DNA from: a virus
DNA length: 61,909 nt
Virus record (IMG/VR): IMGVR_UViG_3300007754_000342
Coordinates: 1-61,909 of that record
Direction: 5' to 3' (one strand)
In this document: piece after piece, positions 17,990-25,308 of the stretch
Numbering within the stretch: position 1 is the stretch's first letter
Layout: every line of letters begins with the position of its first letter
Made by a program: the position numbers and the translations under genes
Notes under the pieces: model-generated
What the model saw: the letters and a program-made list of their open reading frames with translations, nothing else
Told to the model about the DNA's origin: nothing
Database searches by the model: none

Positions 17990-19805
17990 TTACGACAAAT
18001 TAGTAAAAGAGTGGTCGAATAGGATGAGTGGTAGGGCACCAATCTATACTAACAGATATCATAGAACAGTTTTACGTGAAGTAATGAAAGATTTTGGTTA
18101 TTCGTTAGAATTAATAGATGGGGTTCAACCAATTTTTATACCAAATGTTATATTAAATGAGGGTAGTAATCAAGATGCGTCATTAAATACGGCTATGATG
18201 GAAACTGCGGCTTTAATAGGAACAACTGGTGTATCACAACAACCATTTATTGATTTATTAGAATCACCAAAAGTATTTAATAAAATTAAAATCACAAAGA
18301 AAGACGATATAAATGATTTTAAAAAACAATGTAAATCTATAATAGATTTATGTGATAAAGCTAAAAAAGAGTTATTAAAAGGATTAGGAAAAGCTGGTGA
18401 TTGGAATTCGGCCGGAGTAGGTTTGATAAAAGGTTTTACATTACCTGAATTAAAAATGGAAGATGGTGTTCCTAATTTTTATGAAAATAATTTACAAGAT
18501 ATTGCTGTAGCTGGTGGTTTAGCGTGGGGAATGTTAGTATTTGTAGCCGAGAAGGTTAGTTTTAAACCTAATTTTATTCATGATAAGATTATGGATTTTT
18601 ATAAAGCAGAAGTAAATAGAGGTATTACAAGAAAAGGTGCTAAAACTGCTACACCAGACGCTATATTATCAAATGTAGATGCTAGTACATTATTAAAAGC
18701 ATTAAAAGATGATACAAATGAAATTGTAGGAAATGAATCAGATGGAACGGTAAAATTGGGAGATAAAATAATTTATATGCAAGCATCTCTTAAAAAAGGT
18801 GTTGGAAGTTCCCAAATTGGTAAATTTTCTAAAAAGTTGAGGGGTACATATAGTCTTGGAATGAGTAACAAAGAAGCTTCAAATTATTTATTATCACACT
18901 ATGAACCTAATGAAATTGAGCAAATGATTTATGAGGGTTTATGGGATAAGGTAAAAAGTTTTACTTCTTCTATTTTTACTAAAGCAAAGAATTTGGTCAA
19001 TAGTGGATTATCAAAACTTAAAGGTTTCTTTTCTAAATCATTTAATGATGGAGCAACAATAAAAGCAAAAACTATTAATAAATTAACAAGTGGTTACACA
19101 ATTAAAGAGTGGACAGAAGACGATGTTAATTTGTTAATGGAAGGTGATATGAATGCTCCTACGAGAGCTACTGTAAAAGCTATATATAATAGTCCAGCAA
19201 AAGCGTATTCTAATTTGGCTAAAGAAGTTGGTGTTGTAAAAAAGAAACTAAATAATATTGGTGATTTGGGTTATGGTGTAATAAAAGAATTGGGGAAATT
19301 AAAGAAGATACCTGCGGTTAAAGGTGATAAAGAACCAGGTACTAAAGTTGTTTTTAATTTAATAGCTAATATGGCCACATTAGAAATGGTTGGAGATTTA
19401 ACAAGTAAAAGTTCTAAATTAAAAAAGATAATTGCAGATTTAATTACTGAAATGTTGTTTGGAGCTACTAATCAACCACTTTGGAAAGTATATGGTAAGA
19501 TGGAAACTGGTGATAAAGCATATTCTTATTTAGGTACAGCGGAAACGGTAGAGAAAAGATTTGATGGAGATGATATTAATATTGAGTTAATTGGTATTGA
19601 TATACATCCACAAAGTGAGCAGAATCCTAAGAACGTTTATTATGTAATTACTTGTTATTTATTACAAGAAATAGCCGAAGCTGGTAAATTTTATGTTAAG
19701 GTAAGAACTGGTACTAATTCATCAAGTCGTATAACTCAAAATTATGAAGGTCAGGCTATTATAGGGGCTTTTGATATTGATAAAAAATTAAAAGATATTA
19801 TCTAA
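17979..19805 (+). CDS. Large hypothetical protein
   Basis: This 608-residue protein is of unknown function. The first 60 residues (INYDKLVKEWSNRMSGRAP, then LREVMKDFGYSLELID) are a helical module of a type I associate with other T4-like phage proteins. Residues 170-195 are hydrophobic (AVAGGLAWGMLVFVAEKV), and 300-350 contain an amphipathic helix rich in Lys and Phe. No catalytic motif is seen. It overlaps the polymerase-like gene by 11 bases and the next gene by one, so all are co-translated. Confidence 0.65.
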   Translation: MKINYDKLVKEWSNRMSGRAPIYTNRYHRTVLREVMKDFGYSLELIDGVQPIFIPNVILNEGSNQDASLNTAMMETAALIGTTGVSQQPFIDLLESPKVFNKIKITKKDDINDFKKQCKSIIDLCDKAKKELLKGLGKAGDWNSAGVGLIKGFTLPELKMEDGVPNFYENNLQDIAVAGGLAWGMLVFVAEKVSFKPNFIHDKIMDFYKAEVNRGITRKGAKTATPDAILSNVDASTLLKALKDDTNEIVGNESDGTVKLGDKIIYMQASLKKGVGSSQIGKFSKKLRGTYSLGMSNKEASNYLLSHYEPNEIEQMIYEGLWDKVKSFTSSIFTKAKNLVNSGLSKLKGFFSKSFNDGATIKAKTINKLTSGYTIKEWTEDDVNLLMEGDMNAPTRATVKAIYNSPAKAYSNLAKEVGVVKKKLNNIGDLGYGVIKELGKLKKIPAVKGDKEPGTKVVFNLIANMATLEMVGDLTSKSSKLKKIIADLITEMLFGATNQPLWKVYGKMETGDKAYSYLGTAETVEKRFDGDDINIELIGIDIHPQSEQNPKNVYYVITCYLLQEIAEAGKFYVKVRTGTNSSSRITQNYEGQAIIGAFDIDKKLKDII

Positions 19806-20227
19806 TGAAGTCTCAATTGTTATGTACATTCTCTAAAAGAAATAAACTTTATGATACCATAGACCTTATTATTGCATGCCATGACATATTGTTTAATAAA
19901 ATTTATGTGTTTCAAAATGAGAATGACCACCACGAATTAATAATAACATATAATATAACTGGTGATTATGATTTTGGTGGAGCTGATGCTAGAGATACTA
20001 TTTCATTACATAGAAAGAAACAAACTAATACATTATATACAATTAATGCAATAAATACCATTATTAGACAAAAGAATAATGGTGTACTTGATAAAACATT
20101 CCCTATTACTTGGGATGAGTATCGAAATTCATTATTATTAACAAATGAAAATGAATTAAATGTTATACCAACAAGAATATATTCAATTGTTGATATAGAA
20201 ACTTGGGAAAAAGATAGAAAAATATAG
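19805..20227 (+). CDS. Hypothetical protein
   Basis: This 140-residue protein is coupled to the previous gene (TAATG overlap). The N-terminal half appears alpha/beta (LIIACHDILFNKIYVFQNEN, then HELIITYNIT), and the rest is basic. No family recognised. The small size and coupling suggest it works with the 608-residue protein. Confidence 0.6.
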   Translation: MKSQLLCTFSKRNKLYDTIDLIIACHDILFNKIYVFQNENDHHELIITYNITGDYDFGGADARDTISLHRKKQTNTLYTINAINTIIRQKNNGVLDKTFPITWDEYRNSLLLTNENELNVIPTRIYSIVDIETWEKDRKI

Positions 20228-20235
20228 GTTATTAA

Positions 20236-20754
20236 ATGAACAATAAGGTTACAATAATAGATAATTTTTATGACGAACCTTACGAAGTTAGAAGACATGC
20301 TTTACAACGTGACTATAAGAGTGGTAATTTTGTTGGTATGAGAACATCAGACGGGGTTTCCGAGGAAGTAGTCAATAAATTATCAGATTTAAATGTTATC
20401 AATGGTCATTTTGAATGGTCACCATCCGATAGTATAAAAATAGTTGATATTGATTATTCAATTAAATTATTTGGTATTATATTTTTATCACCACACGCTC
20501 CAATTAATTCTGGTATATCTTTTCATAGATATAAAGAACTTGAAATGGATAAATATAAATACGATGAACCTGCACACGAGTTGGTTAATGAATATGGTAC
20601 GGATTTTACAAAGTGGGATGAAGTTGACAGAGTAGGTAATGTTTTTAATAGATTGGTTATATATGAAACAAAGTATTATCATTCAACTACAAATTATTTT
20701 GGAAAAGATGTTTTAGATTCTCGATTAATACAACGTTTATATTTAAAAAAATGA
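20236..20754 (+). CDS. DUF6445-like protein
   Basis: The 172-residue sequence follows a pattern I associate with the DUF6445 family, which has a cupin-like or 2OG-oxygenase-like fold. It has an opening IIDNFYDEPYEVRRHAL, a central YLxP-like strand (GIIFLSPHAPINSGISFHRY) and a closing VGNVFNRLVIYETKYYH...YFG. The usual His-x-Asp of the family appears absent (IVDIDYS instead), so catalytic activity is doubtful. It sits beside a glycosyltransferase gene that it overlaps by 4 bases. Confidence 0.55.
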   Translation: MNNKVTIIDNFYDEPYEVRRHALQRDYKSGNFVGMRTSDGVSEEVVNKLSDLNVINGHFEWSPSDSIKIVDIDYSIKLFGIIFLSPHAPINSGISFHRYKELEMDKYKYDEPAHELVNEYGTDFTKWDEVDRVGNVFNRLVIYETKYYHSTTNYFGKDVLDSRLIQRLYLKK

Positions 20755-22139
20755 AACCATTTAGTAATAGAATAGAGGGAATAGTTACAATAGGTTTATC
20801 GGATTGGGAACGTAAAGAATGTAGTTATATAAATATGGAACCAGAACCAGATATTTATTATTATGGTATGAAGTATTTTGCAGATTGGTATCATTTTGAT
20901 GATGATAGAAATATCGAATCTATTTTAAAAACACATGAACCAGATTTAATATTAACTATAGGTGGTGAGAAAGATAGATTTTTACATCTAAATAACTTGA
21001 CAGATAATATAAAAAGAAAATGGTTACATTTATCAGATAGAGATTGGTGGTCGTGGGTAACTGATATTGATAAAAGTTTACCACATACATTAAATGATAA
21101 GTGGTGGAAAGAAATGTTAGAACCAGATGATTCTTTGGTTTCTGTAATGACAACAGCGTACAAAATAGGTGATAAAATACATAGAACATACGATTCTATT
21201 AAGGAACAAAGTTATAAGAATTGGCAATGGGTTATTAATGACGATTCACCAGATAGAGATACTTGGAAAGAGTTAGAAAAGATAGCTTCAAATGATAGTA
21301 GAGTAAAAATTATAAGAAATGAGGGCAGAAGTCCTGTTTCTCGTATTGGTAGAAATAACTTTTTAGCCGCTACACAATGTGATGGAAAATATTTAGTTGA
21401 ATTAGACCACGATGATTCTTTAACAATTAATTGTATAGAAGATTTAATATATCCATTTAAAGAATTTGATGATGTTGGTATGACGTGGGGTGATTGTTGT
21501 GGTTATAATGTTGTTGATAATACTTGTAATGATTGGGGGCCTTGGTATGCCGGGAGATATGGACATAGATATTGGACAACATATCCAAGAGGTTATGGTA
21601 AAAAGTGGAAGGTTATGAGGTCTGCTAATATCAATCCCTTTACTATAAGAAGGTTGTGGTCAACGTTAAATGTACCTAAATGTTGGAATAAGGACGTTTA
21701 TTTTAAGATAGGTGGTCATAATACCAACGTAAATGTTACAGATGATTATGATTTGATTATAAGAATGTTTTTAGGTACAAGGATTGCTAGAGTACAAAAA
21801 CTATGTATTTTTCAAAACGATGATGGTACTAAAGATAGTATAGGTGGTCATATCAGACACAAATCTATACAACGTGCTATGAGACATCAACAACGATACT
21901 ATGAACGTAGAATCCATGAAAGATTTGAAGAGTTGGGCATAGATGATTGGTGTTGGGATAAAGAAAAAGATGAATCACAATATGAAATGTGGTTGTCAAA
22001 AAATGGTAATGAACGACCAGAAGAAACACCAGATATGGTTGCTAATTATATATCAGAACTAAAAGAGCCATTTGAAGAAATGATTGATTGGGAAACACCA
22101 GCCGAGGATGTAGGCCCAATTGAATGTGAAAAAAATTAA
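20751..22139 (+). CDS. Glycosyltransferase, GT2-type domain with extra N-terminal domain
   Basis: The 462-residue protein has a GT-A domain from about residue 130: LVSVMTTAYKIGDKIHRTYDSI, then WVINDDSPD and the nucleotide-metal motif LVELDHDDSLT. The first 120 residues form a separate alpha/beta domain (DLILTIGGEKDRFLHLN), possibly the remains of a second transferase. It is isolated from the main glycan cluster, at the end of the thyX operon, so it may modify a virion component. Confidence 0.8.
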   Translation: MKPFSNRIEGIVTIGLSDWERKECSYINMEPEPDIYYYGMKYFADWYHFDDDRNIESILKTHEPDLILTIGGEKDRFLHLNNLTDNIKRKWLHLSDRDWWSWVTDIDKSLPHTLNDKWWKEMLEPDDSLVSVMTTAYKIGDKIHRTYDSIKEQSYKNWQWVINDDSPDRDTWKELEKIASNDSRVKIIRNEGRSPVSRIGRNNFLAATQCDGKYLVELDHDDSLTINCIEDLIYPFKEFDDVGMTWGDCCGYNVVDNTCNDWGPWYAGRYGHRYWTTYPRGYGKKWKVMRSANINPFTIRRLWSTLNVPKCWNKDVYFKIGGHNTNVNVTDDYDLIIRMFLGTRIARVQKLCIFQNDDGTKDSIGGHIRHKSIQRAMRHQQRYYERRIHERFEELGIDDWCWDKEKDESQYEMWLSKNGNERPEETPDMVANYISELKEPFEEMIDWETPAEDVGPIECEKN

Positions 22140-22148
22140 AAAAAGCTC

Positions 22149-22177
22149 TTGACCCGTGTCCTTTTTCTTTGTATATT
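22149..22177 (+). promoter_or_regulatory. Sigma70-like promoter P1
   Basis: TTGACC (22149-22154), a 17-base spacer and TATATT (22172-22177), preceded by AAAAAAAGCTC. It drives the 22201 gene. The AAAAAAGCTCTTGAC upstream block recurs at 22711 and 23011. Confidence 0.8.
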
Positions 22178-22200
22178 TAAGTGTAAAGAAAGGGAACTAT

Positions 22201-22575
22201 ATGAAAAAGTTAAAATCAAATTATGATAAATCAATTGATAATCTTTTAGATGGTATTAAAAAAGATTATGCTGGTTGGGGTAATGACCCTAAAGATTTAA
22301 GTGGTTCACAAAAAGATATTAGACTCAAGATGATTGATGAGTTCAACAAAGGAGTTCATGTTAAGGCAGGTAAGAAGTACGATAAGATTATCACTGGGAC
22401 TTCCGTTTGGGGTTTTGTTGCTAAAAGTGATGGAATACATAAAGGAATACCACATAAAACTGGTGATGTTTTTAAAGCGGCTGGATGGAGAGCTCCTGCT
22501 AAATGGGCAAGGGGTTCGATATTCGATTCTAATCAAAGTTGGTTTCATTGGACTGGTCCAAACTATATAATATAG
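22201..22575 (+). CDS. Small hypothetical protein with Trp-rich C-terminus
   Basis: This 124-residue protein starts at the ATG at 22201, because the P1 -10 box ends at 22177 and AAAGGGA lies just upstream; a start at 22156 would lie inside the promoter. The N-terminal helix (MKKLKSNYDKSIDNLLDGI) precedes a beta-rich part with a Trp-containing end (AAGWRAPAKWARG, then WFHWTGPNYI). No family recognised. As an early gene in the accessory island it may act on the host. Confidence 0.7.
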   Translation: MKKLKSNYDKSIDNLLDGIKKDYAGWGNDPKDLSGSQKDIRLKMIDEFNKGVHVKAGKKYDKIITGTSVWGFVAKSDGIHKGIPHKTGDVFKAAGWRAPAKWARGSIFDSNQSWFHWTGPNYII

Positions 22576-22583
22576 GAGTTAAA

Positions 22584-22688
22584 ATGAGTGATAATATAAA
22601 AGAAATACTTGGTAGTATAGTATTATTTATACTAATGTACATTTGGATGGTTATAATGTTTACTTTGGATGGTGCTCCATTCCATTAA
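22584..22688 (+). CDS. 34-residue single-pass membrane peptide
   Basis: An ATG at 22584 with a TAGGAG site opens a 34-codon frame: a short charged start (MSDNIKEI), then about 20 hydrophobic residues (LGSIVLFILMYIWMVIMFTL) and DGAPFH. It lies 8 bases after the previous gene and is probably in the same transcript. The clean transmembrane segment and good ribosome site support a real gene. Confidence 0.65.
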   Translation: MSDNIKEILGSIVLFILMYIWMVIMFTLDGAPFH

Positions 22689-22716
22689 AAAAGCTTAAAA
22701 AAGTTTAAAAAAGCTC

Positions 22717-22745
22717 TTGACTTTTACAATTTTTATTCGTAAGTT
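22717..22745 (+). promoter_or_regulatory. Sigma70-like promoter P2, upstream of RNA candidate 1
   Basis: TTGACT (22717-22722), 17 bases, TAAGTT (22740-22745), preceded by the AAAAAAGCTC block. The -10 box is weaker than at P1 and P3. No gene follows for 330 bases, so it probably makes an RNA. Confidence 0.6.
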
Positions 22746-22750
22746 AAGGT

Positions 22751-23005
22751 GTTGATTGAGATGAGTACTTTTAAAAACGGATAATCAACAAACTGATGAA
22801 GGACGTTGAGGAAGATTAATCACCTTCTGAGTCTAATGGTGTTCCGAGATTGAAACAGTTGATTACTTGAGTAGGTCGTTTGAGGAGCTGTGGAGTTCGA
22901 GTCTCCACCATCGGTCAATTAAAATTCGTGGTTTTTGTCTTTTTCTACGATAATTTGAAAAAGATGGTGGGTTGTGAGTGACTACCAATTTGGAACTCTC
23001 AAATT
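22751..23005 (+). ncRNA. Structured RNA candidate 1 (about 255 nt, contains a T-loop hairpin)
   Basis: No plausible gene occupies this gap. GTTGATT (22751-22757) pairs with AATCAAC (22783-22789), with a second GTTGATT at 22858-22864. A tRNA T-arm-like hairpin is perfect: GTGGAG, loop TTCGAGT (22896-22902), CTCCAC. CTTTTTC (22939-22945) pairs with GAAAAAG (22957-22963), and AATTTGA (22952-22958) with TCAAATT (22999-23005). CCACCATC (22905-22912) can instead pair with GATGGTGG (22963-22970), which would break the T-arm. The element is preceded by P2. It shares the 13-mer GATAATTTGAAAA with the RNA at 24799. It is not a complete tRNA: no cloverleaf or anticodon arm is found. Confidence 0.6.
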
Positions 23006-23020
23006 TTATTAAAAAAGCTC

Positions 23021-23049
23021 TTGACTCTTATTTGCATTTTTGGTATATT
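23021..23049 (+). promoter_or_regulatory. Sigma70-like promoter P3 for the restriction-modification pair
   Basis: TTGACT (23021-23026), 17 bases, TATATT (23044-23049), preceded by AAAAAAGCTC. The transcript would start near 23056, 20 bases before the nuclease ATG. Confidence 0.8.
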
Positions 23050-23075
23050 CTCTTATGTTAAATAAGGAAAATACA

Positions 23076-23684
23076 ATGAATATAAACATAATAGAATCTT
23101 TAAACGAATTTGAAAAGGATTATAACCCATACGAAAATACTCCCTTTGAAAAACTTTTGACATTAATAAGTGATGACAGAGGTAAGTGGGGTGAAAAATT
23201 CTTACATAGTAACATAAAATTATCTGGATTAGAATCTAAATGGGATGGTGATTCAAACACAGATAATGAGGATGGTAGTGTATATGACATTTTAGTCAAT
23301 TTAAATCGTAGAACAGAAGTAAAAACTGCTACTAATGGATTGGATAAGAAAAAGAAAAAACTTACTAATACTTGGCAACATGAAAATATATATAAAGAAA
23401 ATATTTGGGATGATTTATTATTATTAGATGTTAATCCAAATGGTTTTTATTTAACACATATACCACATAGTGAAATGTGTTTCGGAAAGGAAAGACATAT
23501 TATCTTAGAAAAAAAATCTACAAAACACTTATCAGGTTGGAAATTTGATAGTTCAAGAGCTTCTTTAACCAAAGGTTTAAAGGCTGGAATCACTATTTAC
23601 ATTGATGTAGATAACGATGGTAACATATCTGATGATGACAATATAAAACTAAGGAGATTTATTGTTGAAAAATTCACTAATTAA
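23076..23684 (+). CDS. PD-(D/E)XK endonuclease, probable restriction enzyme
   Basis: The ATG at 23076 is chosen because the promoter -10 box ends at 23049 and TAAGGAAA precedes the ATG. The 202-residue protein has a PD-(D/E)XK-type active site: Asp71 in VYDILV and the E-x-K of TEVKTA (Glu81, Lys83). Further on is WDDLLLLDVNPNGFYL, a typical fourth strand of such nucleases. It overlaps the downstream adenine methyltransferase gene, the arrangement of a type II restriction-modification system. Recognition sequence unknown. The nuclease fold is visible; its role as the partner of the methyltransferase is inferred. Confidence 0.72.
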   Translation: MNINIIESLNEFEKDYNPYENTPFEKLLTLISDDRGKWGEKFLHSNIKLSGLESKWDGDSNTDNEDGSVYDILVNLNRRTEVKTATNGLDKKKKKLTNTWQHENIYKENIWDDLLLLDVNPNGFYLTHIPHSEMCFGKERHIILEKKSTKHLSGWKFDSSRASLTKGLKAGITIYIDVDNDGNISDDDNIKLRRFIVEKFTN

Positions 23685-24732
23685 TTTATATTTAAAGGCT
23701 GAATCAAAATTTGGAATTAAAACTCTAGCAAAAAGATTATCTGTAAAAACTGGTACCATAGAAAGATGGAAATTATTGAATAATGTTCCCGAACATTATA
23801 TGTTTGATTTGTATGAAATTTTAGGAATGAATCTTGATTATGAAAAATTTGACTATAAACAAAAAGACCAATTCTTTACATCAGATAAAACTGCCAATTT
23901 CTGTTTTACAATATTTAAAAATAAATTAAAAGAACTTGGAGTAGATGATAATAATTATACATATCTTGAACCATCTGCTGGTGATGGTAGTTTTTATAAT
24001 TTGATGCCAAAGGATAGAAGAGTTGGTATTGATATTGAACCACGAATTGATAATATAATAGAACACAATTACTTATCATGGTTACCTGAAGGTGATACTA
24101 AATTTTTGGTAGTTGGTAATCCGCCATTTGGGTTGAGAGGAAATAAAGCATTAAGATTTTTAAACCATTCTTCTATGAATATTGGTGCAGAATTTGTTGG
24201 ATTTATATTACCACAAATATTTAATAGTCAAGGTAGGGGTTCATGTATGAAACGAGTACAAGACTTAAATCTAATTCACACAGTAGAAGTTCCAAATGAA
24301 TTTTATTATCCAGATAATACTAAAGTAAATGTGAATTGTATTTTCCAAGTTTGGTCTAAAAACTTTAAAATTGAATCAGTAGATGAAAGTTGTTCGGACT
24401 ACATCAAGTTGTATTCATTATCTGATGGTAATAGCTCTGGTAGTAAACGAAATGTAAATATGTTATATGAATGTGATTTATATTTACCCATCACTTGTTT
24501 TGGTAAGGATAATATGAAGGTGGTAAATAATTTTGATGATTTACCATTAAGGCGTGGTTATGGAATTAAAATTTTAAAAGATAATAAACGAGTCGTAGAC
24601 AAATTCAATGAAATAGATTGGTCTAAAGAATCTTTTTCATCTACAAATAGTGCATTAAATCTTAGATTTGACATTATAGAAAATGCATTAATAAAGAAAG
24701 GAATAAAAAATAAAAAGAACAAATTTTTTTAA
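23665..24732 (+). CDS. N6-adenine DNA methyltransferase with N-terminal HTH
   Basis: The start is a TTG (23662 or 23665) with AAGGAG at 23651-23656; 23665 gives better spacing. The product is about 355 residues. Residues 17-55 form a helix-turn-helix (FGIKTLAKRLSVKTGTIERW). Next come motif X (DQFFTSDKTA), motif I (YLEPSAGDGSF, S-adenosylmethionine binding) and motif IV NPPFG, the gamma-class N6-adenine order; the C-terminal 180 residues would hold target recognition. The HTH suggests it may repress the shared promoter, as some type II methyltransferases do. It overlaps the nuclease gene by 20 bases. Confidence 0.85.
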   Translation: MKNSLINLYLKAESKFGIKTLAKRLSVKTGTIERWKLLNNVPEHYMFDLYEILGMNLDYEKFDYKQKDQFFTSDKTANFCFTIFKNKLKELGVDDNNYTYLEPSAGDGSFYNLMPKDRRVGIDIEPRIDNIIEHNYLSWLPEGDTKFLVVGNPPFGLRGNKALRFLNHSSMNIGAEFVGFILPQIFNSQGRGSCMKRVQDLNLIHTVEVPNEFYYPDNTKVNVNCIFQVWSKNFKIESVDESCSDYIKLYSLSDGNSSGSKRNVNMLYECDLYLPITCFGKDNMKVVNNFDDLPLRRGYGIKILKDNKRVVDKFNEIDWSKESFSSTNSALNLRFDIIENALIKKGIKNKKNKFF

Positions 24733-24738
24733 AAAAGC

Positions 24739-24767
24739 TTGAACGTTTTGGCTATTTGTAATATATA
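24739..24767 (+). promoter_or_regulatory. Sigma70-like promoter P4, upstream of RNA candidate 2
   Basis: TTGAAC (24739-24744), 17 bases, TATATA (24762-24767), preceded by AAAAAAGC directly after the methyltransferase stop. The transcript would start near 24774. Confidence 0.7.
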
Positions 24768-24798
24768 TATATTTATATCGTTAGATATTAAGATTTTT

Positions 24799-25215
24799 GA
24801 TAATTTGAAAACGGAAAGTAGAGAGAGTAATTAACTCTCTATGGGATTGCCTGAATAATGAGTATACTTTGAAGCTCATAAGGGAATCTACCAATGGATG
24901 TGGTGTCCGACTACCTGCTAGAATGGTAGGTTGCAAATGTCTCGTAGACATACGAATTGGAATGTACTTTCAGAACATATAAAGAACACGATTCTTTGAC
25001 CTTGTTGTGAGTAAGGGTAAAACCGAAATCTCACTTTATGACCGAATAATCTAATCTTGGAGAGATAAGGTAATGGTACAGAGGTTGTACTCAATCGATG
25101 ATAGTTAACCACTATTGAGAGAATCATCGTAACTGATGGGTATTAGGTACAAGGTAAAAAAATCCAAGCTGATAGTTGTAGGTAATCGTTAATCCTACAT
25201 CCCCAAATTTTCAAA
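24799..25215 (+). ncRNA. Large structured RNA candidate 2 (about 420 nt)
   Basis: A 540-base gap without a plausible gene contains many perfect hairpins. A closing helix pairs TTTGAAAA (24804-24811) with TTTTCAAA (25208-25215). Inside are AGAGAGT/ACTCTCT (24822-24840), CTACC/GGTAG (24911-24929), ATGTC/GACAT (24937-24951), GTGAG/CTCAC (25007-25034), GTACA/TGTAC (25076-25090), CGATGAT/ATCATCG (25096-25129) enclosing ATAGT/ACTAT, and TGTAGG/CCTACA (25177-25199). It has its own promoter and a terminator-like hairpin after it. It does not read as tmRNA, RNase P or 6S. Size and setting recall the large ornate phage RNAs such as GOLLD or ROOL, but I cannot show homology. Confidence 0.72.
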
Positions 25216-25221
25216 AATTAT

Positions 25222-25291
25222 AAAAAAGGGTTCAACCGATTTTTAGTTTCCACTATATACAAACTTAAAAAACTACAGAACCCTTTTTTTT
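25222..25291 (+). terminator. Long-loop terminator after RNA candidate 2
   Basis: AAAAAAGGGTTC (25222-25233) pairs with GAACCC plus the following T-run (25278-25291), a 12-bp stem with a 44-base loop and eight T. The loop contains TTCAAC, 17 bases, TATATA, which may be a further promoter for the 25309 gene. Confidence 0.6.
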
Positions 25292-25308
25292 ATTTAAATA
25301 AAGGTTAT

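Noticed and set aside
22156-22200. Upstream start for the 22201 gene
   Set aside because: The upstream start falls within the -35 to -10 region of promoter P1 and would not be transcribed; the ATG at 22201 has a ribosome site.
22793-22915. A tRNA or tmRNA 3' half around the TTCGAGT loop
   Set aside because: The T-arm is perfect, but no matching acceptor, D-arm or anticodon arm could be assembled and no tag frame was seen; kept only as a structured RNA candidate.
23040-23075. Upstream start for the PD-(D/E)XK gene
   Set aside because: It overlaps the -10 box of promoter P3; the ATG at 23076 follows TAAGGAAA.
25231-25259. TTCAAC, N17, TATATA as a sixth promoter
   Set aside because: The -35 is poor and the string lies in the loop of a terminator-like hairpin; noted there but not listed as a promoter.
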